Shown: positions 7,249-13,978, counted from the first letter of the stretch. The stretch is 16,292 nucleotides of DNA from DATGYC01 sp035298385 (GCA_035298385.1 DATGYC010000132.1:1-16292); one strand, 5' to 3'. Numbers and translations are program-made. Notes: generated by a model not told the origin, from the sequence alone.

Positions 7249-8406
7249 ATGCGTTCCCTCGCGCAGATTGCAGCGAAAGAAGAGCGCCTCGTGATCGGCC
7301 TGATGTCCGGCACCTCCGTCGACGGCATCGATGCCGCCCTCGTCCGCTTCCGTGGTGGCGGCCCCGGCGTCCAGATTCAGCTACTCCACGCCGATACCTA
7401 CCGCTTCACCCCGGAGATGCGGGCCGAGGTCTTCAAGCTCTTCCGCCCCGAGACCTCGAACGTGGTCACCGTCTGCCAGATGAACTTCGCCCTCGGCGAG
7501 GTCTTCGCTCAGGCCGCCCTCGACCTCATGAAGGATGCCGGCGTCACCCCCGACCAGGTCGACCTGATCGGCTCCCATGGCCAGACCGTCTGGCATGAGC
7601 CGGTCCCGGTCGAGGTCGGCGGCATCAAGACCGCCGCCACCCTCCAGATCGGCGAGCCAGCCGTGATCGCTGCCCGGACGGGCGTGCCGACCATCGCAGA
7701 CTTCCGGGTACGAGACGTCGCCGCTGGCGGGCAGGGGGCGCCCCTGATCCCCTACATGGACTACTGCCTCCTCCGCCACGCCACGCAGAGCCGCGCACTC
7801 CAGAACATCGGCGGCATCGGCAACGTCACCTACGTCCCGGCCGGTTGCGAACTGACCGAAGTGCGGGCCTTTGATACCGGCCCCGGGAACATGCTGATCG
7901 ACGCCCTCTGCCAAGAGTTCTTCAACCAGCCCTTCGATCGGGATGGGGCGATTGCGGCCCGTGGCAAGGTGATCCCCGAGCTCCTGGCGGAGCTGATGGC
8001 CCATCCGTACCTGTCCGCCCCGCCGCCCAAGACGACGGGCCGTGAGCTCTTCGGCCTGCAGTTCGCCAAGGGGCTACACGGCCGCGGCGAGCCCGCCGAT
8101 CTGATCGCTACGGTGACCGCCTTTACGGCCCAGTCGATCGCCGACTCCTACCGGCGCTTCCTTGGCCCGGTCGACCAGGTCGTCGTGGGCGGCGGTGGGT
8201 CGCGCAACCCTGTCATGATGCGGATGCTCCAGGAGGCCCTACCAGAGTCGCGTGTGATGGATCACGAGGCGATCGGGATCAACTCCGACGCCAAGGAGGC
8301 GATCGGCTTCGCCCTCCTGGCGAACGACGCCCTCCTGGGCCTCGCGACGAACGTCTCTGGGGCGACCGGTGGCACGCCGGCCGTTCTGGGCAAGGTCAGC
8401 CTCTAA
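7249..8406 (+). CDS. anmK: 1,6-anhydro-N-acetylmuramic acid kinase
   Basis: 385 residues, normal for AnmK. It opens the 1,6-anhydro ring of anhydroMurNAc and phosphorylates it to MurNAc-6-P using ATP, in the cytoplasm. Motifs: GLMSGTSVDGIDAALV (17-32, phosphate binding), IGSHGQTVWHEP (107-118), ADFRVRDVAAGGQGAPLIP (150-168) containing the expected catalytic base Asp156, LQNIGGIGNVTYVP (184-197), FDTGPGNMLIDAL (208-220) and VVGGGGSRNPVM near the C-terminus. The ATG at 7249 has an AAAGGAGGAG site. The product is the direct substrate of MurQ, encoded in the opposing operon. AnmK implies that anhydro-sugars made by lytic transglycosylases are recovered. The gene converges on ptsH; the two stops are 93 bases apart. 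Confidence 0.96.
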   Translation: MRSLAQIAAKEERLVIGLMSGTSVDGIDAALVRFRGGGPGVQIQLLHADTYRFTPEMRAEVFKLFRPETSNVVTVCQMNFALGEVFAQAALDLMKDAGVTPDQVDLIGSHGQTVWHEPVPVEVGGIKTAATLQIGEPAVIAARTGVPTIADFRVRDVAAGGQGAPLIPYMDYCLLRHATQSRALQNIGGIGNVTYVPAGCELTEVRAFDTGPGNMLIDALCQEFFNQPFDRDGAIAARGKVIPELLAELMAHPYLSAPPPKTTGRELFGLQFAKGLHGRGEPADLIATVTAFTAQSIADSYRRFLGPVDQVVVGGGGSRNPVMMRMLQEALPESRVMDHEAIGINSDAKEAIGFALLANDALLGLATNVSGATGGTPAVLGKVSL

Positions 8407-8457
8407 ACGAACGACAAGGCGCCCCACCGACGGCCTTCCCACGCTCGCCTAACAACG

Positions 8458-8495
8458 AAGCGCCCCCTACTCGCCAGTGCGAGCAGGGGGCGCCT
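8458..8495. terminator. Shared hairpin between convergent anmK and ptsH
   Basis: A 15-bp stem (8460-8474 with 8479-8493, one mismatch, 4-base loop CAGT) begins 6 bases beyond the ptsH stop when read on the minus strand, and is followed there by a T-rich stretch CTTCGTTGTT. On the plus strand only CTT follows. It is best read as the terminator of the MurP-PTS operon and may also stop anmK transcripts. Confidence 0.75.
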
Positions 8496-8499
8496 TCAG

Positions 8500-8754
8500 C
8501 TATTCGGAGAGATTCGTCAAGAAGGTGACCACCGCTTCCAGGGTGGCCCCCTCATCCGGACCATCGACCCGAACGGTGACCGAGTCGCCAGCCTTGGCGC
8601 CCAGCGACATGATCCCGATCAGCGACTTGGCCACCACAAACTTCTCGCCCTTGCCAACCTCCACCTTCGCCTGATAGCCGCCGACCTGCTTCGCAAGGGC
8701 GCTCGCCGGACGGGCATGGAGGGTCACCGGCAGGGTGATCTGCTTCTCTACCAT
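8500..8754 (-). CDS. ptsH: Phosphocarrier protein HPr
   Basis: 84-residue HPr, the cytoplasmic phosphoryl carrier between PTS enzyme I and EIIA. The active-site motif LHARPA contains His13 and Arg15 (canonical His15/Arg17), and AKSLIGIMSLGAKAGD contains Ser44, the position of the regulatory Ser46 phosphorylated by HPr kinase in Gram-positive bacteria. This suggests that it could also take part in carbon catabolite control. The ATG at 8752-8754 has an AAAGGAG site and lies 22 bases after the EIIA stop. It is the last gene of the murP operon. Enzyme I is not in the window, so this HPr must use an enzyme I encoded elsewhere. Confidence 0.97.
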   Translation of the reverse strand: MVEKQITLPVTLHARPASALAKQVGGYQAKVEVGKGEKFVVAKSLIGIMSLGAKAGDSVTVRVDGPDEGATLEAVVTFLTNLSE

Positions 8755-8776
8755 TCTTACAACACTCCTTTGCTGG

Positions 8777-9232
8777 CTAGCGGAGGGCCAGGATCGGGGT
8801 CTCCCCAGCCGTTACATCCTTGGGCGCCCCCAGTACCTCCAGGCTCAGCCCCTCCGGCAGCCCGGTCAGGATCACCGGGGTGAGCGCAGACTTGGCCTTC
8901 GCCTTCAGGCCAGCCAGATCAAAGGTCAGGAGCAGGTCGCCAGCCTTGACGCTCTGGCCCGCCTCCACCTTCAACTGGAAGACGCCGGTCTGCGAGGAGT
9001 CGACACCGCAGTGGATCAGGATCTCGGCGCCCTCAGCGGTCGTCAACGCCACAGCGTGGCCGGTCGGGAAGACCATCGCCACCTCGCCATCGACCGGGGA
9101 GCGCACCTCACCCACCGCAGGATCGATCGCAGCGCCCTCGCCCATCATTCCTTCAGCGAAGGCCTCATCCGGCACCTCTTGAAGGGGAACCAAACGCCCC
9201 GATAACGGGGCCAAAAGCGTCAGCTTAGCCAA
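8777..9232 (-). CDS. crr: PTS glucose-family EIIA component (Crr-like)
   Basis: 151-residue soluble EIIA of the glucose superfamily. FPTGHAVALTT carries the auxiliary His59 and EILIHCGVDSSQTG carries the phosphorylated His74; these are the two active-site histidines of EIIA(Glc). The C-terminal half VEAGQSVKAGDLLLTFD is standard. The start is TTG at 9230-9232 with AAAGGAG upstream; the next residues AKLTLLAPLSGRLVPL match the family N-terminus, so an ATG is not needed. MurP in this window is EIIBC only, so this protein most likely supplies its phosphoryl group. B. subtilis and E. coli MurP borrow a general EIIA(Glc), so a dedicated copy in the operon is notable. It lies 26 bases after murQ. 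Confidence 0.94.
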   Translation of the reverse strand: MAKLTLLAPLSGRLVPLQEVPDEAFAEGMMGEGAAIDPAVGEVRSPVDGEVAMVFPTGHAVALTTAEGAEILIHCGVDSSQTGVFQLKVEAGQSVKAGDLLLTFDLAGLKAKAKSALTPVILTGLPEGLSLEVLGAPKDVTAGETPILALR

Positions 9233-9258
9233 CAGTACCTACTCCTTTCGCTACCGAA

Positions 9259-11424
9259 CTACTCGCCCCGGAGTAGCCGTACTGCCTTCTTCACGAAGCC
9301 CTGGCCCTGCTCCAGAGCGGAGACAGCCTGCTCAGCGGGCGCCCCCGTCAGGGCGATCACCGTCGCGACCTTCACCCGACCATTGGACGCCGCCAGCGCC
9401 TCAGCGGCCCGCTCGTAGGTGACCTCGGCCGCCTCCATGATGATCTTCTTCGCCCGCTCGACGAGCTTGGCATTCGTCGGCTGGACGTCGACCATCAGGT
9501 TGCCGTAGGTCTTGCCGAGCTTGACCATCGTCAGGGTCGAGAGCATGTTCAGGACCAGCTTCTGGGCCGTGCCGGACTTCAGGCGGGTCGAGCCGGTCAC
9601 GACCTCCGGACCGACGACCGGAGCGATCGTCAGCTCAGCGACCTGGGCCATCTCCGACCCCGGGTTGCAGGTGACAGCGATCGCCCGGGCGCCCACCTCC
9701 TTAGCGTACTCCAGACCAGCGATGGCGTAAGGCGTACGACCAGAGGCGGCTAGACCGACCAGGACGTCACCAGCCCGAACGCCGTACTCGATGCAGTCCT
9801 TGCGCCCCTCCTCCTTGGAGTCCTCCGTCGACTCCGAGGACTTGACAAGGGCCGGGAAGCCACCAGCGATGATTCCCTGGACGAGCTCGTTGGAGACGCC
9901 AAAGGTCGGGGGGCACTCGGAGGCGTCCAGGACGCCCAGGCGCCCGGAGGTGCCAGCGCCCGTGTAGAAGAGGCGGCCGCCCTTCTGCAGGGCGTCCGCG
10001 ATCAGGTCGACCGCTTCGGCGATCTGGGGCAGGCAGGCCTGAACGGCCAGCGCAACCTTCTGATCCTCCTCGTTCATGACACGGGCCATCTCGAGGGTGG
10101 ACATCTCATCAATCGCCTGGGTCGCCTGGTTCCGGGACTCAGAGACAAGCTTCTCAATGGTCTTCAGATCGGCCATTTGGCACGACTCCCTTCGACCACC
10201 TGTAACCGGGACGAACTGGAACCGGGTCTCAATCCCGATCCGGTCGAGCAGGTGGAGGTCTTCAGTAAGAACTAGAGCGACTAGGTTTACACGGGGGTCC
10301 ATGGGCAGGTCCTGCCGGGCGACTTGCAACTCGCCCTGGTAGCGCAGGTACGCGGTATTGTCGATCGTGACGGCGCCCCGAAGACGAGGGCCGGTTGAGC
10401 GCGGCAGGACGCCGGTGGGCGATCTCAGAGGACCGTGCGAGTTTAGCCCCGCAGGAGATCGCCCGTCGGAGGGGCCCTGTGCGGCGTAGCCGCGGCTGGC
10501 CGTGGAACGGATCACAAGGTCGGAGAGGTCCGGCCGGTTGGCGTGCTCGGCAAGCAGAATGCGCTCTTCCAGGGCGGAGATGCCCGGGACGAACTCGATG
10601 CGAATGCGAATCGGCTCGGCGGTGCCAGTCTCCAGGGGCGCCGGGGCCGACACGAAAGCGCCGGAGGCGGGGGCGCCCGCCGCAGTCGACGGTACCGCAC
10701 GAGCCGCTGCAGCCACTGCATCAAGCTCCGCCTCCGTCGCCCAGGGGTCGCCCAGCAGGACCGCGTCGACCAGCCCTGTGGCGAAGAGTTCGACCGCAGC
10801 CTCGCCCGCCGGGCGGTCTCGGTGCGCCTCCAGCGTGGGCAGGCCCAGGTGTAGCGGTCCGCGCCGCTCCCCACTCCCCGGCACGAAGGCCGCCACCCGT
10901 AGCCCGTACCCCCGGCAGAGCTCGGAGGTCTGGGTAAAGTGTGCCCAAGAGATGCCGGTCTCCGGTCGTGGGTAGTAGTTGTGGCAGACCTCAAGGAGCG
11001 CCGGGTCTGCCCCTGCCGCCATCGTCTGCGCGAGGAAGGCCGGATCGACCGTCGAGGCGTTTAGCTGGACCCGCAGGCCCAGCTTATTCTGGGCGAACTG
11101 GGCGATCGCCTCCGGCCCAAAGCCGTAGTCAAGCCGCACCCCCGCCAGGCCCAGGGCGCCCAGCGCCGACAGGTCGGCGGGCGTCGCGCCTAGTTTGACC
11201 AGGGCGCCCGGTGCGATGTCGGCCACCACGGCCATCCCGTGCTGGCGTGCCACCGCCGTCAGGTCCGCCAACTGGCCGACCGCCGCTTCGAATGGCACCT
11301 CGGGGATATGGAGCGAGGTAAAGACCTCCGTACCACCCCGCTGGGCCACCGCCTTCAGGTAGTCAGGGAGGCGGGCAGGGACCTCCGCTCCACCCAAAAA
11401 GACTGAGACGCCAAACCGTGCCAT
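9259..11424 (-). CDS. mupG-murQ: MupG-MurQ two-domain protein: 6-phospho-N-acetylmuramidase (GH170, DUF871) joined to MurNAc-6-phosphate etherase
   Basis: One open frame of 721 codons from the ATG at 11422-11424 (GGAAGGGG site, 7-base spacing; a TTG two codons earlier is too close to the site). Residues 1-416 are MupG-like: FGVSVFLGG, EVFTSLHIPE, VADIAPGAL, VRLDYGFG, EVCHNYYPRPETGIS, LLGDPWATEAE, VTIDNTAYLRYQGELQ. MupG cleaves MurNAc-6P-GlcNAc. Residues 417-721 are a full-length MurQ (305 aa): YTGAGTSGRLGVLDASECPPTFG, AASGRTPYAIAGLEYA, GSTRLKSGTAQKLVLNMLST, with catalytic glutamates in DASE (Glu503) and STED (Glu534), matching E. coli Glu83 and Glu114. MurQ makes GlcNAc-6P and D-lactate. The MurQ Met (codon 10174-10176) has its own GAAGGGAG upstream, so internal initiation is possible. 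The MupG part is longer than usual: it holds a Pro/Ala-rich stretch (about 238-273) and a repeat-derived insert (about 321-336). Confidence 0.92.
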   Translation of the reverse strand: MARFGVSVFLGGAEVPARLPDYLKAVAQRGGTEVFTSLHIPEVPFEAAVGQLADLTAVARQHGMAVVADIAPGALVKLGATPADLSALGALGLAGVRLDYGFGPEAIAQFAQNKLGLRVQLNASTVDPAFLAQTMAAGADPALLEVCHNYYPRPETGISWAHFTQTSELCRGYGLRVAAFVPGSGERRGPLHLGLPTLEAHRDRPAGEAAVELFATGLVDAVLLGDPWATEAELDAVAAAARAVPSTAAGAPASGAFVSAPAPLETGTAEPIRIRIEFVPGISALEERILLAEHANRPDLSDLVIRSTASRGYAAQGPSDGRSPAGLNSHGPLRSPTGVLPRSTGPRLRGAVTIDNTAYLRYQGELQVARQDLPMDPRVNLVALVLTEDLHLLDRIGIETRFQFVPVTGGRRESCQMADLKTIEKLVSESRNQATQAIDEMSTLEMARVMNEEDQKVALAVQACLPQIAEAVDLIADALQKGGRLFYTGAGTSGRLGVLDASECPPTFGVSNELVQGIIAGGFPALVKSSESTEDSKEEGRKDCIEYGVRAGDVLVGLAASGRTPYAIAGLEYAKEVGARAIAVTCNPGSEMAQVAELTIAPVVGPEVVTGSTRLKSGTAQKLVLNMLSTLTMVKLGKTYGNLMVDVQPTNAKLVERAKKIIMEAAEVTYERAAEALAASNGRVKVATVIALTGAPAEQAVSALEQGQGFVKKAVRLLRGE
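10417..10468 (-). repeat. Dispersed hairpin repeat, copy B, in frame inside the mupG part of mupG-murQ
   Basis: On the minus strand a perfect 10-bp inverted repeat (10464-10455 with 10426-10417) encloses a 28-base loop containing CTGCGGGGCTAAA, TCGC and TCCTC. The same loop blocks, and the leading CGACGGG, occur in the hairpin at 14060-14110. The element encodes residues about 321-336 of the fusion (Gly/Ser/Pro-rich), a place where MupG relatives have only a short connector before the VTIDN motif. No stop is created. Confidence 0.75.
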
Positions 11425-11454
11425 GTGCAAACCCCTTCCGCAGGGTCAAGAAAT

Positions 11455-11483
11455 GGGGGCCAAGGCGACTTGCCTCAGCCCCC
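11455..11483 (-). other. Intercistronic hairpin between murP and mupG-murQ
   Basis: GGGGGC (11455-11460) pairs with GCCCCC (11478-11483), with an inner AGGC/GCCT stem (11463-11466 with 11472-11475) and a 5-base loop. On the transcribed (minus) strand it is followed by ATTTCTTG, a weak U-run. It could act as a partial terminator or an RNA end-stabiliser, making the membrane permease and the enzymes at different levels. Confidence 0.55.
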
Positions 11484-11497
11484 TTCCTCGTTCAGAC

Positions 11498-12862
11498 TTA
11501 GCCGTTGATATCGAAGGTCTGGCTCACGCCGGCCTTCGACTCATCCCAGCCCAGCGCCAGGGTGGCGAAGTAGCCGACCACGTAGGCGATCGCCAGGCCG
11601 ATCAGGTAGATCAGCGGCTTGGTGGCCAACAGAGCCAGGATCACGCCCGACGGGCCGATCGCCGTAGCGCCAACGTTCGAGACCGCCATCAGCAGACCGC
11701 CAGCCGCAGCGCCGATACAAGCGCCGATGAACGGGCGGAAGAGCGGCAGGGTGACACCGTAGATCAGCGGCTCGCCAATGCCCAGGATACCAACCGGCAG
11801 GGCGGCGGTGATGATCTTCTTCAGCTCCTGGTCCTTCGTCTTGGTGTAGACGGCCAGCGCAGCGCCAACCTGGCCCGCGCCACCCATCGCCAGGATCGGC
11901 AGCAGGATGGTGTAGCCGAACTTGTTGATCAGCTCAAGGTGGATCGGGGTCAGGGCCTGGTGGATGCCGAAGAGGACCAACGGCAGGAAGGTACCGGCCA
12001 GGATCGGACCGGCCAACCAGGGCACGGTGTTGATCAGGGCAGTCGCAGCGGAACCAATCCCGGAAGAGACCCAGAAGCCGATCGGCTGGAGCACGAAGAG
12101 GGCCAGGAGTCCACCAGCCAAGGCGGTGATAGCCGGGGTGGCGATGATGTTGATCGCCTCGGGCATCACCTTGGTCAGACGCTTGTACATCCAGCCGAAG
12201 AAGGCACCGGCCAGCGCCGCACCGATCAGGCCGCCACGGCCAGCGGTCATGTTCAGGCTGGTCAGCGTCGGGGAGATCAGGATCGCACCGGCCATCGCAC
12301 CGATGGCGAACGGACCGCCGACCAGCTTGGCAGCGTTACCGCCGACCAGGATGGAGAGGTAGCCCATGATCGTGTTGCCGAGGATCGTCAGGACGGTAAC
12401 GACCGAGTAACCCATGATGGCGGTCTTGGGCGTGATGCCGAAGAACTTCTGCAGGACGTTGTTGAGGGCGATGATCATGCCCGCAGCGATGATGGCCGGC
12501 AGCAGCGGCACGAAGATCGAAGCGATCTGGCGGAGGAGGGACTGCGCCGTCACGGCCTTCTTGGCCTCCGGGGCGTCCGTCTTGACGGTCGTGGAGGTCG
12601 GAGCCGGGCCGGACCGCATGATCTCGCCAGCCTCATCGGCAACCTTCTGGGCCAGGCCCGGGCCCAGGATGACCTGGAGCTGTCCACCGGTAACGATGAC
12701 GCCCTTGACGCCATCGACCTTCTTGAGGGCGCCCTGGTCCGCCGCCTCAAGGTTCTTGGGATCGATCCGCAGACGGGTCATGCAGCACTCGAGTTCGTTG
12801 ATGTTCCCGCGGCCACCGGCTAGCTCAATGATGCGAGCGGCGATCTGTTGTTCACGCGACAT
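11498..12862 (-). CDS. murP: N-acetylmuramic acid-specific PTS permease, EIIBC (MurP)
   Basis: 454 residues, the size of B. subtilis MurP. The EIIB domain (about 1-85) has NINELECCMTRLRI; Cys27, directly before M-T-R-L-R, is the expected phosphorylation site. An Ala/Pro linker (about 86-100) leads into the EIIC membrane domain (about 105-445, roughly ten hydrophobic segments) with GIHQALTPIHLELI and GILGIGEPLIYGVTLPL, the EIIC sugar-site blocks of the glucose/sucrose/trehalose superfamily. There is no EIIA domain; a separate EIIA is encoded downstream. MurNAc specificity is inferred from the mupG-murQ neighbour, since related permeases take sucrose, trehalose or beta-glucosides. Uptake of MurNAc-GlcNAc, as in S. 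aureus, fits the linked MupG. The ATG at 12860-12862 has GGAAGGAG. Confidence 0.9.
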   Translation of the reverse strand: MSREQQIAARIIELAGGRGNINELECCMTRLRIDPKNLEAADQGALKKVDGVKGVIVTGGQLQVILGPGLAQKVADEAGEIMRSGPAPTSTTVKTDAPEAKKAVTAQSLLRQIASIFVPLLPAIIAAGMIIALNNVLQKFFGITPKTAIMGYSVVTVLTILGNTIMGYLSILVGGNAAKLVGGPFAIGAMAGAILISPTLTSLNMTAGRGGLIGAALAGAFFGWMYKRLTKVMPEAINIIATPAITALAGGLLALFVLQPIGFWVSSGIGSAATALINTVPWLAGPILAGTFLPLVLFGIHQALTPIHLELINKFGYTILLPILAMGGAGQVGAALAVYTKTKDQELKKIITAALPVGILGIGEPLIYGVTLPLFRPFIGACIGAAAGGLLMAVSNVGATAIGPSGVILALLATKPLIYLIGLAIAYVVGYFATLALGWDESKAGVSQTFDING

Positions 12863-12913
12863 GAAGACAGCTCCTTCCGAGGTATCGGATCGAGGTCGAA
12901 GTTTCTCATCCTT

Positions 12914-12933
12914 TGGTATAGTTGTCTATACCA
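12914..12933. promoter_or_regulatory. NagR/DasR-like operator in the murP leader
   Basis: A perfect inverted repeat: TGGTATAG, 4-base centre TTGT, CTATACCA. It contains two overlapping 12-mers; TTGTCTATACCA (12922-12933) differs from the amiE operator at 4829-4840 by one base. It lies 52 bases upstream of murP, just downstream of the predicted promoter, the expected place for a repressor block. Confidence 0.82.
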
Positions 12934-12954
12934 CCATGGGACGATCATCTAATT

Positions 12955-12983
12955 TCTATAGGTGGAGGCATTTTACCTGCTAA
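12955..12983 (-). promoter_or_regulatory. Possible sigma-A-type promoter of the murP operon
   Basis: On the minus strand, TTAGCA (12983-12978) and TATAGA (12960-12955) are separated by 17 bases, matching the -35 and -10 consensus at four of six positions each. Transcription would start near 12948 and pass straight into the operator at 12914-12933. A second TATAGA inside the operator is an alternative -10. The rest of the 277-base gap between murP and gntR holds the gntR terminator and no credible gene. Confidence 0.45.
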
Positions 12984-13065
12984 CGTTCATCATCTTTTTT
13001 TGGATCGCCTTGACTACGACCGCCACGGATGCGTGCGTACAGTCAGTATGACCCGCATACACGAC

Positions 13066-13110
13066 AAAACCCCGCCGCCCACGAAGAGAATCACTTCCAG
13101 GCAAACGGGG
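13066..13110 (-). terminator. Probable rho-independent terminator of gntR
   Basis: On the minus strand CCCCG (13110-13106) pairs with CGGGG (13074-13070). GCC/GGC and GAAG/CTTC add inner stem segments, and TTTTG follows directly. It lies about 30 bases past the gntR stop and would separate gntR transcription from the murP promoter. Confidence 0.6.
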
Positions 13111-13139
13111 CCTTTGGGTACGATTATGAGGGAACCGTC

Positions 13140-13877
13140 TCAGAGCGCTACATCCTCCTTACGGGAGAGCGAGACCGTAAAGCGGTACCGGTCTGCCCGG
13201 TAGAGCGAACGGACATACTCGATCGGCTCACCTGTAGCCGAGTACGAGACCCGGGTCATCGCCAACAGGGCACTGCCCAAGGGCACATGGAGGGCAGCTG
13301 ACTCCTCCGGGTCTGCCAGCACAGCCTCCAACGACTGCACGGCGTTAACCAGCCGGATCCCGAAGTGCTGGATCAGGATCTCATAGAGCGAGCCGGTCAA
13401 GTCTAGATCAGGCAGACCCTGAACCAGGCGCATAGGCAGGTAGACGCGCTCCAGCGCCATGGGATCCCCGCTGGCCAAGCGGAGCCGCTCCACCATATAG
13501 ATGCGCTCCTCTGGCAAGGCCTTCAGGTGTTCTGCGACCCGCTCCCCAGCCCGCACCTCCTCCACCAGGCGAACCTGGGTCGAGGGAACGAGGCCTCGGC
13601 GGCGCATCTCCTCCGTGAACGAGGTGAGCCCAAGCAGGGTCTGCTCCAACTTGGGTGGGGCCACGAATGAGCCCTTCCCCTGAACACGCCGGAGGAAGCC
13701 CTCCTGCTCAAGGATGGCGAGGGCATGACGGGCCGTCATGCGCGAGACCTTGTAGTTCTCGGTCAGTTCGCGTTCGGATGGAACCCGATCACCTGGTTGA
13801 AGCCGACCCTCATCAATCGCAACCAGGAGATCCTGCTTGATTCGATAATATAAAGGAAGCGGCTGTGCCCTATCCAA
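13140..13877 (-). CDS. GntR/HutC-family transcriptional regulator (NagR/DasR-like), probable regulator of this cluster
   Basis: 245 residues from the TTG at 13875-13877. This start is chosen because GAGGAGG lies at the right distance before it and the protein then opens DRAQPLPLYYRIKQDLL, as GntR proteins do. A GTG 45 bases upstream would put operator and ribosome-site DNA inside the coding region. The N-terminal winged helix-turn-helix (about 6-75) contains GDRVPSERELTENYKVSR and TARHALAILEQEGFLRRVQGKGSFV. The C-terminal UTRA ligand domain (about 80-240) contains YMVERLRLASGDPMALERVYLP and ends in a strand-rich segment with EYVRSLYRADRYRFTV. HutC proteins of this type (B. subtilis NagR/YvoA, Streptomyces DasR) bind amino-sugar phosphates such as GlcN-6P or GlcNAc-6P and release the operator. 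The cluster's end product is GlcNAc-6P. MurR, the usual RpiR-type regulator, is absent here. Confidence 0.9.
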   Translation of the reverse strand: MDRAQPLPLYYRIKQDLLVAIDEGRLQPGDRVPSERELTENYKVSRMTARHALAILEQEGFLRRVQGKGSFVAPPKLEQTLLGLTSFTEEMRRRGLVPSTQVRLVEEVRAGERVAEHLKALPEERIYMVERLRLASGDPMALERVYLPMRLVQGLPDLDLTGSLYEILIQHFGIRLVNAVQSLEAVLADPEESAALHVPLGSALLAMTRVSYSATGEPIEYVRSLYRADRYRFTVSLSRKEDVAL

Positions 13878-13898
13878 GGCAGGTTCCTCCTCAGCCCA

Positions 13899-13918
13899 AT
13901 GTATATACCAGTATACCA
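13899..13918. promoter_or_regulatory. Autoregulatory operator and -10 box upstream of gntR
   Basis: ATGTATATACCA (13899-13910) differs from the amiE operator at 4829-4840 in one base, and an overlapping half-site TATACCA ends at 13918. On the minus strand the region also contains TATACT (13915-13910), a good -10 box without a clear -35. The site lies 22 bases upstream of the gntR start and overlaps the promoter, so the regulator probably controls its own gene. Confidence 0.7.
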
Positions 13919-13978
13919 CCACTCGGGCTTAAATCCAGTCTATCGTACGCTTATCATTCAAATTAGTAAAGTGATACG

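Noticed and set aside
11423..12823. Plus-strand open frame of 466 codons opposite murP
   Set aside because: It is a shadow of the murP coding strand in G+C-rich DNA: highly charged and low in hydrophobic residues, with no recognisable domain and no ribosome site.
13878..13922. GTG start of gntR at 13922
   Set aside because: The extra 15 codons consist of the operator, the -10 box and the ribosome binding site; the TTG at 13877 is placed correctly behind GAGGAGG.
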